A stretch of 25,120 nucleotides of DNA, taken from NCBI GenBank assembly GCA_964418595.1, contig CAYQMF010000103.1, positions 1 through 25,120 of the forward strand, written 5' to 3'. Made by a program: the position numbers and the translations under genes. This DNA is from CAYQMF01 sp964418595. Lineage in GTDB: Bacteria; Planctomycetota; UBA1135; UBA2386. Below are positions 1 to 8,340 of the stretch, piece by piece. The first letter of the stretch is position 1. Each line of letters opens with the position of its first letter. Below the pieces are notes generated by a model. That model was not told where the DNA came from, did not search any database, and saw only the letters and a list, made by a program, of their open reading frames with translations.

Positions 1-282
1 CTGAGCGCTCTCCTGCCGTGACCTCACGCGACGCCTGGGACCTTGACGGCATTGCGCCTTGACCTGGGGATCGGCATGGATCGGACCGTCGAGCCGCGAG
101 GGATGCGCGCCCGATCGCAGCCACGCCGCGCCTCAAGCCGGCCCGGGCATCGCGCCGATCGTGAAGGAGCGCGTGATCCCGGGTCGGACCGGGCGGTTCC
201 GGCCTGGGGTCGCGCGGCTTCGTGCGCAGCGACCGCGAGGGGAAGGAGCCGGCGCGCGCCGCGCGTCCTTCGGACCCTCGGA
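1..282. other. Intergenic or edge region, no gene recognised
   Basis: The stretch downstream of the first membrane-protein gene shows no recognisable coding sequence, RNA gene or clear terminator. A minus-strand ATG at 52-50 opens a frame that runs off the window edge, but only about 17 codons are visible, too few to support a gene. Confidence 0.4.
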
Positions 283-1950
283 TCAGTTGCCGAGGATGGC
301 CTTGAACGGCGCCTCGCGTTCGGGGTCGTCGTTGGGCACGAAGTAGTAGGGTCGCAGCATCGCGTACACCTCCTGCACCTTGGCGCGCGGCAGGCTCGCG
401 AGCGCGGGCAGGATGCTGTCGATCCACGCCTCGCAGTCGACGAAGCGCACGCCTTCCTTGCCACGCAGGTGTCGCATCATGTCGCGGTCGTAGGTGAGGA
501 TGCGACCCCAGCACGGGCCGAACTCGATGACGTCGTGACCGGCGGCGTCCGGCGGCTTTTCCCGCGTGTCGAGCAGGAACTGGATGCGGCGGCGCTCGAG
601 GTACGCGGGATCGCGCGAGGCGCCCTTCTCGTGGCCCACGCGCGTGCGCTCCGGGATCGGCAGGCGCGCGAGGTAGGCGTCGGTGAGGCCGGTCGCGCAC
701 TCGATGACCAGATCGAAGCGGCCGTAGTAGGCGATCATCGCCTGTGCGCCGCCGATGCCGATGCGCGACTCGTGGCCCAGAAACAGCTCGCGCAGGTGCT
801 CGGCGCAGCGGCGGCGATGCGCGACCTCGTCGGCGGGGTAGTAGGTGCGTTCCTCGACGATGCCGCGCAGTTCGCCCTTGGCTCTCAGACCCTCTGGATA
901 GGCGGGCAGGAGCGTGCCGCCGACGGCGAACGCGGCGAGCGCGATCGCGACGCCGGCGCCCGGCCAGCGGCGGCGGAGCAGCTCGAAGCCCAGGTAGAGC
1001 GCCGGCGTGATCGGCATCGCGAAGCGCGCGAACATGAAGTCGCCGCCGACCCACGCGACGAACGCGAGGTAGGCGAGGACGAAGGCGAGCGTGAGCTGTG
1101 GCAGCGCGTCGGGTTGCGTGCTGGCGGCGCCGGTGCGGCGCGCGGGAACCAGCGCCATCCAGAGCAGGGCGAGAGCGGCGGGGATCAGCACCCAGTAGCA
1201 CTGGAAGAAGAGCCGCAGGTAGAACAGGCCCTGGCTCGGGTAGGCGATGTCGGCGGACTTCGCGTAAAACGTGTTGGGGACGATCGAACCGTAGTAGCTC
1301 CACTTCCAGAGGAAGTACGGCAGGTACACGACGAGTCCCGGCAGCGACAGCGCGGCGATGTGCCGCCAGGGCAGGCTGCCACGCGCCGCGCGCAGGATGG
1401 CGAAGAGCCCGCCGACGGCGCACAGGAGGAGGCCGTCGGGGCGCGTCATCGCGAGCACGGTGCCGAGCGCGCCAGCCAGCGCGAACGCGGCGCCGGTGCG
1501 CGCCCACGCCAGCGCCAGGAGCAGGGCGGTGGTGAGGAATGCGAACATCGCGGTCTCGAGCCCGCAGGACGCGAACACCTGCGCGTGCTCGTGCATCGCG
1601 TAGCCGAGGGCCGCGATCGGCAGCCAGAACGACGCGCCGCCGACACGGCGTGAGGCCACGAGCAGCAACGCGATCGTGGCGGCGAAGAAGCCGATGCCGA
1701 GCCACTGGCTCAGCGCCACCGGATCGGCGCCGAGGCGCTCGCCGAGCGCGAGGATCATCGTCCACGCGAAGTTGGTGTAGCCCTCGACGTGCTCGCCGGC
1801 GTTGAACACGAGACCGCGGCCCTCGACCAGGTTCTGCGCGTAGCGGAACGAGATGAACGCGTCGTCGCAGACCCAGAGCTTCACCTGGGCGGCGCGCAGG
1901 CCGAGGCCGACGATGGCGAGGACCACGACCCCGATCAGTTGGCGCGGCAT
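283..1950 (-). CDS. Polytopic membrane protein, glycosyltransferase-like (second of a tandem paralogous pair)
   Basis: Predicted integral membrane protein of 555 residues. An N-terminal hydrophobic segment (about 5-20) is followed by an acidic pair in CDDAFISFRYAQNL (Asp29, Asp30), then GLVFNAGEHVEGYTNF and many hydrophobic helices to about residue 330. The C-terminal soluble part contains RVGHEKG. The first-loop Asp pair followed by FISFRY is typical of polyprenyl-phosphate-dependent GT-C/GT39-like transferases, including relatives annotated as ZomB- or arabinofuranosyltransferase-like. On that basis it may transfer a sugar from a lipid carrier at the outer face of the membrane, but acceptor and sugar are unknown. 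The ATG lies one base after the stop of the upstream paralogue, so the two are almost certainly co-transcribed and translationally coupled. No strong Shine-Dalgarno sequence is visible. The family call is good; the exact reaction is inferred. Confidence 0.75.
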   Translation of the reverse strand: MPRQLIGVVVLAIVGLGLRAAQVKLWVCDDAFISFRYAQNLVEGRGLVFNAGEHVEGYTNFAWTMILALGERLGADPVALSQWLGIGFFAATIALLLVASRRVGGASFWLPIAALGYAMHEHAQVFASCGLETAMFAFLTTALLLALAWARTGAAFALAGALGTVLAMTRPDGLLLCAVGGLFAILRAARGSLPWRHIAALSLPGLVVYLPYFLWKWSYYGSIVPNTFYAKSADIAYPSQGLFYLRLFFQCYWVLIPAALALLWMALVPARRTGAASTQPDALPQLTLAFVLAYLAFVAWVGGDFMFARFAMPITPALYLGFELLRRRWPGAGVAIALAAFAVGGTLLPAYPEGLRAKGELRGIVEERTYYPADEVAHRRRCAEHLRELFLGHESRIGIGGAQAMIAYYGRFDLVIECATGLTDAYLARLPIPERTRVGHEKGASRDPAYLERRRIQFLLDTREKPPDAAGHDVIEFGPCWGRILTYDRDMMRHLRGKEGVRFVDCEAWIDSILPALASLPRAKVQEVYAMLRPYYFVPNDDPEREAPFKAILGN

Positions 1951-1951
1951 G

Positions 1952-3667
1952 TCAGCGCAGCCCGAGCCGGGTCAGGAACGGCGCCTCGCGCACGGGGTCT
2001 TCGTTGTGGTCGAAGTAGAAGCGCTTCCATTCGGCGTACTGCGTGCGCACCTCGGCGTCGGAGCGCGCGGCCATGCCCGCGATCCAGGTGTCGAGGGTCG
2101 CTTCGAAGTCGAGGAAGGTCACGTCGGGGCGGGTGCGGAGGTGGCGCATCATGGCGCGATCCCACGTGACGATCACGCCGAACACCGGCCCGAACGAGAT
2201 GTGGCGGTAGTGGTCGCGGAGGTAGAGCGCCGGGTCGAGGTGGATCGAGAACTGCACGTGGCGGCGTTCGAGGTACTCCGGGTCGAGCGCGACGATCGAC
2301 TTCTCGTGGCCGACCGAGTGCCGCCCCTGGATCGGCAGGTGGGCGATGTGCTCGTCGGTGAGGCCGGTGCAGCCCTCGATGGCGAGCGTGAACTCGCCGT
2401 AGTACGCGAGCACCGCCTGCGCGCCGAGGATGACGATGCGCGACTCCTGCCCGGCGAAGTGGTCGCGCAGGAGCCCGCCGGCGAGCCGCATCGCGGCGGT
2501 GTTCTGCGGCGTGTAGTTCAGCCGCTCCTCGACGACCCCGCGCCGGCCGCCGGGCAGGGGCGTGATCTCCGCCGCCGGGTAGGCGCGCGCCAGGGTGAGG
2601 CCGGCCGCGAGTGCGAGCAGGATCGCGCCGGGCACGACCCCGCGCCAGCGCGCGCGCGGCAGTTCGAGTCCGAGGTACAGGAGCGGCGTGATCGGGACGA
2701 GGAAGCGCCCGAACATGAAGTCGCCGCCGACCCAGGTGACGAACGCCACGTACAGGCCGACCGTCCCGGCGATGGCGAGGGCGAGCGCGCGCGTGGGCAG
2801 CCGGTGGTCTGCGCGTGGGCCGGGTGCTGCGGCACCGAAGAGGGCGCCGAGCGCGCCAAGCCCCAGCACGAAGTAGCAGCCGAAGTAGATGCCGACGTAG
2901 TACAGACCCTGCTGCGAGTAGGGCGACGCCGCGGACTTCGCGTAGAAGGTGTTGGGGAACGGCCAGCCGTAGTAGGTCCACCGCCACGCGTAGTAGGGCG
3001 CGAAGAAGAGGAGGCCGGGGGCGACCACCGCGAGGAACGGCGCGAGCCGGCGGGTGGCCAGCGCGCGCTGCAGGCCGACAAGCCCCGCGATTCCGTAGGG
3101 CAGCATGCCGTCCGGCCGGGTCATGGCCGCGAGGACCCCGAGGCTTCCGGATAGGAACAACCCTCGCTGCCCGCGCGCGCCGACCGCGAGCACGACCGTG
3201 GCCGTCGTCAGCAGCGTGAACAGCGAAGTCTCGAGCCCGCCGGACGCGAATACCTGGGCGTGCTCGTGCAGGGCGAGGCCGACCGCCGCCACCGGCACGA
3301 AGGCGGCGTCGCTCCCGGCGATCCGGCGCGAGGCCCAGGCCAGGAGCCCGAGGGTGACGGCGTAGCAAGCCAGCCCGCCCCATTGCGAGAACAGCACCGG
3401 ATCGGCGCCCAGGCGCATCGCCGCGGCGACCACCATGGTCCACGAGAAGTTGGTGAACCCCTCGACCCGCTCGCCCGCGTTGAACACGAGCCCAAGTCCC
3501 TGGTCGAGATTGGCCGCGTAGCGGAACGAGATGAACGCGTCGTCCGAGCACCAGAACAAGCCGATGGCACGGACGACCCCGTAGGCGATGGCGGCGAGGA
3601 GGACCGCTACGAACAGGATGGCCGTGGGCGCGGAGGGTCGGGGCGGCGCGGCAGTCGCAGACGGCAT
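1952..3667 (-). CDS. Polytopic membrane protein, glycosyltransferase-like (first of a tandem paralogous pair)
   Basis: Predicted 571-residue membrane protein, a clear paralogue of its downstream neighbour. Both share SDDAFISFRYAANL/CDDAFISFRYAQNL (Asp42 and Asp43 here), GLVFNAGE-VEG, WVGGDFMF-RF, VVEER, YYG-F and VGHEK. An N-terminal helix (about 14-37) precedes the Asp-Asp loop, as in GT-C enzymes that use lipid-linked sugars. The start is placed at the ATG at 3667 (MPSATAAPP) because the open frame upstream of it, from 3790, is Arg-rich, lacks the family pattern and would have to precede the first membrane helix. A TATCCT box (3680-3675) sits seven bases before this ATG, which could indicate a leaderless transcript. 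Substrate unknown. The tandem arrangement suggests duplication followed by divergence of acceptor or position specificity. Confidence 0.75.
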   Translation of the reverse strand: MPSATAAPPRPSAPTAILFVAVLLAAIAYGVVRAIGLFWCSDDAFISFRYAANLDQGLGLVFNAGERVEGFTNFSWTMVVAAAMRLGADPVLFSQWGGLACYAVTLGLLAWASRRIAGSDAAFVPVAAVGLALHEHAQVFASGGLETSLFTLLTTATVVLAVGARGQRGLFLSGSLGVLAAMTRPDGMLPYGIAGLVGLQRALATRRLAPFLAVVAPGLLFFAPYYAWRWTYYGWPFPNTFYAKSAASPYSQQGLYYVGIYFGCYFVLGLGALGALFGAAAPGPRADHRLPTRALALAIAGTVGLYVAFVTWVGGDFMFGRFLVPITPLLYLGLELPRARWRGVVPGAILLALAAGLTLARAYPAAEITPLPGGRRGVVEERLNYTPQNTAAMRLAGGLLRDHFAGQESRIVILGAQAVLAYYGEFTLAIEGCTGLTDEHIAHLPIQGRHSVGHEKSIVALDPEYLERRHVQFSIHLDPALYLRDHYRHISFGPVFGVIVTWDRAMMRHLRTRPDVTFLDFEATLDTWIAGMAARSDAEVRTQYAEWKRFYFDHNEDPVREAPFLTRLGLR

Positions 3668-3827
3668 CGTCCGAAGGATAGCTTGCGCCGCTCTGCGCCC
3701 GCGACATCGATCCGTGACCGTCGGCGGCGACCACCGCAGCCGGCAGATCACGCGAAAGTCCGGCTTCGACGCGAGCGAAAAACCCACCACGACGGCGGCT
3801 GCCGCCAGTGACGGTCCGGGCGCTCGC

Positions 3828-3833
3828 TACTAT
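3828..3833 (+). promoter_or_regulatory. Possible -10 box for the large lipoprotein gene
   Basis: TACTAT fits a -10 hexamer (4 of 6 against TATAAT) in the divergent spacer between the membrane-protein pair and the lipoprotein gene. The best upstream -35 match (GTGACG at 3808-3813) is only 14 bases away, so the pair is imperfect. If real, transcription would begin near 3840, favouring the GTG start at 3914 over the one at 3839. Confidence 0.3.
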
Positions 3834-3913
3834 CCGGGGTGTTCGCGAGCCCACGAGGTGGCAGCGCCCTTCCCGCGTGGGCCGTTCCCCGGTCCTTGGT
3901 CGAGCCTCCCCAC

Positions 3914-6900
3914 GTGCAAGCCCATCGCGAGTCGCCTCCTTCCGCTCTTCCATGCGAGCGGCCGCCTGCGGTCCGCGCCGTCGTCCTGGTCACCGCGGGC
4001 GCCCTGCTCGCGAGCTGTGGCGGCGCCGGCGGCGCCCCTGCCGCGAGCGCGGGCCGCGGCGTGAAGTTGATCGCCGTCGAGCACGGTGCGCTCGTCGACG
4101 TGTATGGCCTGCGCCGGACGCCGTCGGGTGGATTCACGAGCGCCCTCTTCCAGCGCGACGTGCTCATCGGTGCCGACATCCCCGACGAGCGCGACAGCCG
4201 CAACGCGGACCGGCGCGACAACGAGATCCTGTACGACTTCATCTCCGCCAACACCGACAACCTCCAGCCGCGCCTGCTCATCACGCGCGAGATCGGAACA
4301 CCGCAGTTCGCAGTCGCGTTCGCTGCCCTGGACGATCGTGTGCGCCGCATCGCCCCGGCGCGGCACGGCCAGGACACGACCCGCGCGCCGTTCCCGGTCG
4401 TTCCGCGCAACGCGGCGCTGCGGGTCACGTTCTCCGGCGACCTCGGCCTCGATGCGTCGTTCTTCTACACGATGGCGGGGGAGACGATCACCGCGGTCCG
4501 CAACCCGGAGGCCGTGCAGCTCCTGCGCATCATCGGCAATCCGGAGGACGGCGATTCGCGTGGCGACTTCGAGGTCATCCCGGCGCGCGTGGTGCCGCGT
4601 GGCAACCAGTTGCTCATCGACCCCGTCCTGCTCGGCAGCGAAGGTTTCCAGTTGCAGGTGCGCAACCAGGCCGGCGGCCTGCCGGAGGCGCCCGACCAGG
4701 TCGGCGCCAACATCCGGCTCGCGATCGCGCTCGAAGGCCCGCTCGCGGCGCCGGGCATCAAGGGGGATGCCGAGGCGAACGCCCTGGGCGGCAACAACCA
4801 GGAGTTGCGCAGCATCATCCGCGACCTGCGCGCCGGGCATCGCCTCGACGACTCGGCCGAGATCTCGCGCGGCTTCCGGCGCGACCCGCTGCCGCCGCGC
4901 ATCGTCGGCGACATGCTGACCTATCTCGAGCGGGTGGAGGAGATCGACGCCTTCACGCAACTCGTCACGATCTACAAGGGCAACGTGCGGCACCGGATCG
5001 ATGCCGGCGACGCGCTGCGCATCGTCAGCAGCGACGCGACCGCCGCGCTGCTCGCGGTCACCGAGGTCGTCTCCGATCCCCGCGACCGTGCGGATGTGAG
5101 GCACACGACTCTCGTGGTCCGGCGCGACGAGGCGCTGAGCGCGGCGGATCCGGCGAAGCTCACGGGCTACCCGGCCGATCGCACGGAGCGCGAGGCATGG
5201 TTGCCGGGGAACGCGCCGCGCGCGATCGTCACCGCCGAGTTCCAGTCCGGCGACGGTCTCGGGGCTGCGGGCACCGGGGACGATCCGAAATACTTCGTGC
5301 GCTTCTCACCGCAGCCGCTCCCGGAGACGGGGGGCAGCGTCATCGCCAACCGCAACGTGTCGCCCTTCGCGGCCGCGCTCGTGCGGTTCAACAAGCCGAT
5401 GGACCTCGCCACCGTGCGGGCGCTCGACAGCCTGTTCTTCGCGACCAAGCCGCTGTACGGCGCGGCCGGGGACGCCGCCATCGCGGACTACCTCGCGGTG
5501 ACCAACATGGACCCGGCGGCCTTCGACCGCGACAAGTTCGCGACCCCACACCTCGTGGTGGCCGGGCGCGTCGACGAGGACGGCTCGCAGACCACGATGC
5601 GCCTGCAGCCGCCGCTGGGCTTCTACGTCGACGACACGCTGCGTCTGCCGCAGAACGAGCCGCTCCGCACCTACTACCTGCACATCCTCGGCGGCCGCGA
5701 TGGGATCAAGGACCTCGCCGGGAACGAGCTGGACTTCCTGGCCGACCCGGGTCGGCTGCAGGACGCGATGGTGATCGACTTCACCCTCGACGCGCGGTCG
5801 GATGGCCGCGGTCAGCCCTTGTTCCCCAACAACCGGGTCGCCAACGTGGCGCGGCGCTTCGCCGTCGCCGACGAGGACGAGAACCCGTCCTACTTCCGCA
5901 GCGACGAGATCCAGACCGCCGGCGGGCAGAGCAACGAGAAGGCCTACCGGCAGGAGGACATCTTCGGCGCGGTGCAGATCCTGGACGGTCGGATGCTGGC
6001 GCGGCCGACGGCGCGGATCTCGCGGGTTGCCGACGACCTCAACCAGCAGCCACCGCCACCGCAGCTCTCGGAACTGCGCTTCTGCCCGGCGACGATCGGC
6101 ACGCAGCTGCAGGTGGCGAACACCACCGCGGGCGTGCGCTTCGGCCAGCCGATCCAGAACCCGCTCAACCCGTACGGTTGTCGGTTGATGACGGTCTGGC
6201 GGGAGATCGACCTGAACCTGTCGCGAGTCGACCCGGCGGACTTCAACCTCGATGTCGAGGAGGTGCACTGGGCGCCGCACACGACGAGAACGATCGTGTT
6301 CGACGAGTTCGACCGCATGAGCCTGTTCCTCGGCCACTCGGAGCGACGGCCGGAGAACTGCGTGGGCGCCACGAGCGCGCTGCCGTCGTTCCCGCAGTCC
6401 GGGCTCGTCCCTGCCTTCGATCTCAACTACGCCGCCAACCTGACGTTGGCCGGCGGACGCGAGAACGACGCGCGGCACAACCCGCCGCCGCACGTCGGCT
6501 ACCTCGATCACTACGTGGTGCTGGACGCCAACATGGCGTTCACGGAGCCCAACAACGTCAACCGCTACATGCCCCTGCCGCCGCTGCAGAAGCCGTACTT
6601 CGTGTGGCGCGACGAGACCGCGGTCGTGCAGGGCGGCGTGCTCAACACCGGCGCCGACGTGAACACGTCGGCGCGCACCTTCGAGCCCTACATCATTTCG
6701 CCATGGCTCATGGGCGGCGGCCGTTACATCACGCGCGATGGTGGGGGCGTCCTCGCGTTCAATCTCGGGCGGTGGATCAACGCCAACAACAAGGGCGTCC
6801 GCAACAAGACCAGCGCCGACACGCGCACCGACGGGCTGGTCGGCTCGATCGCCCTGCCTCTGCTCGGCGACTTCCAGATGCACCCCGACGAGGCGAGCCT

Positions 6901-7774
6901 GCCCGAGGGCCGCGGCTACGTGGCCTCGGGCGCGAACGGCTGGCAGATCGCACTGGCCGTGCAGTCCTCTGCGCTGCCGAACTACCGCGTGTACTCGGCG
7001 GGCGGCGTGGCCCGCGGTCAGACCCGCGTGGTGGCGCCCGGCTCGAACCAATGGAGCAACGCGAGCGGGGGCATCAACCCGGAGACTGGCCAGGCGACAC
7101 CGGCGGGCGACAACTCGTTCTACTGGGCACAGTGGGACTTCCTGAAGCGCCAGTCGGTGGCGACCGCCGGCTTCATCGACGTGCTCGATCCACATCGCGT
7201 CGACCCCGCGTTCGCGGGCGGACCCGATCCGCGCCTCGGACCGTACTTCCCGGCCGGTCGACTGTCGGTGCTGCCGCGCGACATCGTGCCCAGCTACTCG
7301 GTGGTGTTCGAGCCGCCGCTGCACCAACTGCCTGGCGGCACCGACGTGATCGCGCAGTACCGCGGCGCGAGCATCGTCGACCCCACCCCGTGGATCGCGC
7401 GCGACTGTGCGTTCCCGTTCTGGGCCCTGCGTCGGCAGGTGGAGCCCGACCACCTGAACTTCCCGCTCGATCCGCGCAAGGCCGGCGATGCCGGCATTCG
7501 CAAGTTCAGCGACCAGTTCAACGCCACCAACCAGGTGCGCAACCACTGGGTCTACACCTACAACCTGCACGTCACCGACTACGTCGACGACCCCAACCAG
7601 CTCACGCAGGCGCAGTACCTCGCGCAGTTCGCGGGGCCGGTCGACTCCTTCCAGCCGCACGAGGTGCGCTATCTCAACTGGCGCTTCATCATGAAGAACA
7701 ACGTCGAGGGAGCGCCCCCGACCGCGCCGGAGCTGGAGTCGTACGCGCTGGTGTATCGCTTCGAGCAGCGCTAG
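3914..7774 (+). CDS. Very large predicted lipoprotein with SbsA-type Ig-like motifs, function unknown
   Basis: Predicted exported protein of 1,286 residues. The N-terminus has Arg17/Arg22, a hydrophobic core and a lipobox LLASC with Cys35, indicating signal peptidase II processing and lipid anchoring. Residues about 160-180 (AALRVTFSGDLG) and about 485-500 (VRFNKPMD), then about 595-605 (DGIKDLAGNELDF), match the beginning and end signatures of Big_5 (SbsA Ig-like) domains. No catalytic motif is recognised in the remaining roughly 700 residues. The frame is open from a GTG at 3839, but that start would place 59 residues before the lipobox Cys, too long for a signal peptide, so the in-frame GTG at 3914 is preferred. 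No ATG is available in this frame, so the start is uncertain. The stop overlaps the stop of the convergent purN gene. Role probably structural or envelope-associated. Confidence 0.7.
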   Translation: MQAHRESPPSALPCERPPAVRAVVLVTAGALLASCGGAGGAPAASAGRGVKLIAVEHGALVDVYGLRRTPSGGFTSALFQRDVLIGADIPDERDSRNADRRDNEILYDFISANTDNLQPRLLITREIGTPQFAVAFAALDDRVRRIAPARHGQDTTRAPFPVVPRNAALRVTFSGDLGLDASFFYTMAGETITAVRNPEAVQLLRIIGNPEDGDSRGDFEVIPARVVPRGNQLLIDPVLLGSEGFQLQVRNQAGGLPEAPDQVGANIRLAIALEGPLAAPGIKGDAEANALGGNNQELRSIIRDLRAGHRLDDSAEISRGFRRDPLPPRIVGDMLTYLERVEEIDAFTQLVTIYKGNVRHRIDAGDALRIVSSDATAALLAVTEVVSDPRDRADVRHTTLVVRRDEALSAADPAKLTGYPADRTEREAWLPGNAPRAIVTAEFQSGDGLGAAGTGDDPKYFVRFSPQPLPETGGSVIANRNVSPFAAALVRFNKPMDLATVRALDSLFFATKPLYGAAGDAAIADYLAVTNMDPAAFDRDKFATPHLVVAGRVDEDGSQTTMRLQPPLGFYVDDTLRLPQNEPLRTYYLHILGGRDGIKDLAGNELDFLADPGRLQDAMVIDFTLDARSDGRGQPLFPNNRVANVARRFAVADEDENPSYFRSDEIQTAGGQSNEKAYRQEDIFGAVQILDGRMLARPTARISRVADDLNQQPPPPQLSELRFCPATIGTQLQVANTTAGVRFGQPIQNPLNPYGCRLMTVWREIDLNLSRVDPADFNLDVEEVHWAPHTTRTIVFDEFDRMSLFLGHSERRPENCVGATSALPSFPQSGLVPAFDLNYAANLTLAGGRENDARHNPPPHVGYLDHYVVLDANMAFTEPNNVNRYMPLPPLQKPYFVWRDETAVVQGGVLNTGADVNTSARTFEPYIISPWLMGGGRYITRDGGGVLAFNLGRWINANNKGVRNKTSADTRTDGLVGSIALPLLGDFQMHPDEASLPEGRGYVASGANGWQIALAVQSSALPNYRVYSAGGVARGQTRVVAPGSNQWSNASGGINPETGQATPAGDNSFYWAQWDFLKRQSVATAGFIDVLDPHRVDPAFAGGPDPRLGPYFPAGRLSVLPRDIVPSYSVVFEPPLHQLPGGTDVIAQYRGASIVDPTPWIARDCAFPFWALRRQVEPDHLNFPLDPRKAGDAGIRKFSDQFNATNQVRNHWVYTYNLHVTDYVDDPNQLTQAQYLAQFAGPVDSFQPHEVRYLNWRFIMKNNVEGAPPTAPELESYALVYRFEQR

Positions 7775-8340
7775 CCGGCGTCGTAGGTCGCGGCCCACGC
7801 GGCGATCGCTTCCGGATACGCCTCGCACTCGGCGGCGAACACGCGCGCCGCGAGCGTGTCGGGCGTGTCTCCGGGCAGCACGGGTACGCGCCGCTGCAGG
7901 ACGATCGCACCACGGTCGTACTCGTCGGTGCAGTGGTGCACCGTGCAGCCGCTCTCGGCGTCGCCGGCGGCGAGCACGGCCTCGTGCACGTGGTGCCCGT
8001 AGAAGCCCTTGCCGCCGAACCTGGGCAGGAGCGCGGGGTGGATGTTGAGGACGCGGCCCAGGAAGTCGGGCGGGATCTTCAGCAGGCGGAGATAGCCGGC
8101 GAGGCACACGAGGTCGACGCGGTGCGCGCGCAGCAGCGCGAAGGTCCGCGTCGCGTCGCGTTCGAGGAACGCCGGCAGACCTGCGGCCTGGGCGCGGGTG
8201 AGCCCGTAGGTGTCGGGCCGATCCGCGATGACGACCACCACCGTTCCGGCGAGCGCGCCCTTGCGCTCGCGGTCCAGGAGGTTCTGCAGGGTGCGCCCGC
8301 TCCCGGAGAGCAGGACGCCCAGGCGTGGCGGTCTACCCAT
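7771..8340 (-). CDS. purN: Phosphoribosylglycinamide formyltransferase (GART)
   Basis: Transfers a formyl group from 10-formyltetrahydrofolate to glycinamide ribonucleotide, the third step of de novo IMP synthesis. At 189 residues it is slightly shorter than E. coli PurN (212). It has the N-terminal phosphate-binding loop LLSGSGRTLQ (about 10-19), the Asn-Ile-His-Pro signature (NIHPALLP, Asn99 and His101) and HHCTDEYDRGAI containing the third catalytic residue Asp139. The catalytic Asn-His-Asp triad is therefore complete. Its ATG overlaps the end of the upstream phosphorylase-like gene by eight bases, making it the last gene of the kinase-DUF167-phosphorylase operon. The TAG stop overlaps the TAG stop of the convergent lipoprotein gene within CTAG. 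Confidence 0.93.
   Translation of the reverse strand: MGRPPRLGVLLSGSGRTLQNLLDRERKGALAGTVVVVIADRPDTYGLTRAQAAGLPAFLERDATRTFALLRAHRVDLVCLAGYLRLLKIPPDFLGRVLNIHPALLPRFGGKGFYGHHVHEAVLAAGDAESGCTVHHCTDEYDRGAIVLQRRVPVLPGDTPDTLAARVFAAECEAYPEAIAAWAATYDAG

Noticed and set aside
1..52. Possible start of a minus-strand gene running off the left edge
   Set aside because: Only about 17 codons are visible, without an RBS or motif.
5306..8107. A 933-codon open frame on the minus strand
   Set aside because: Antisense shadow of the lipoprotein gene, with Arg/Val/Asp-rich composition and no recognisable domain.
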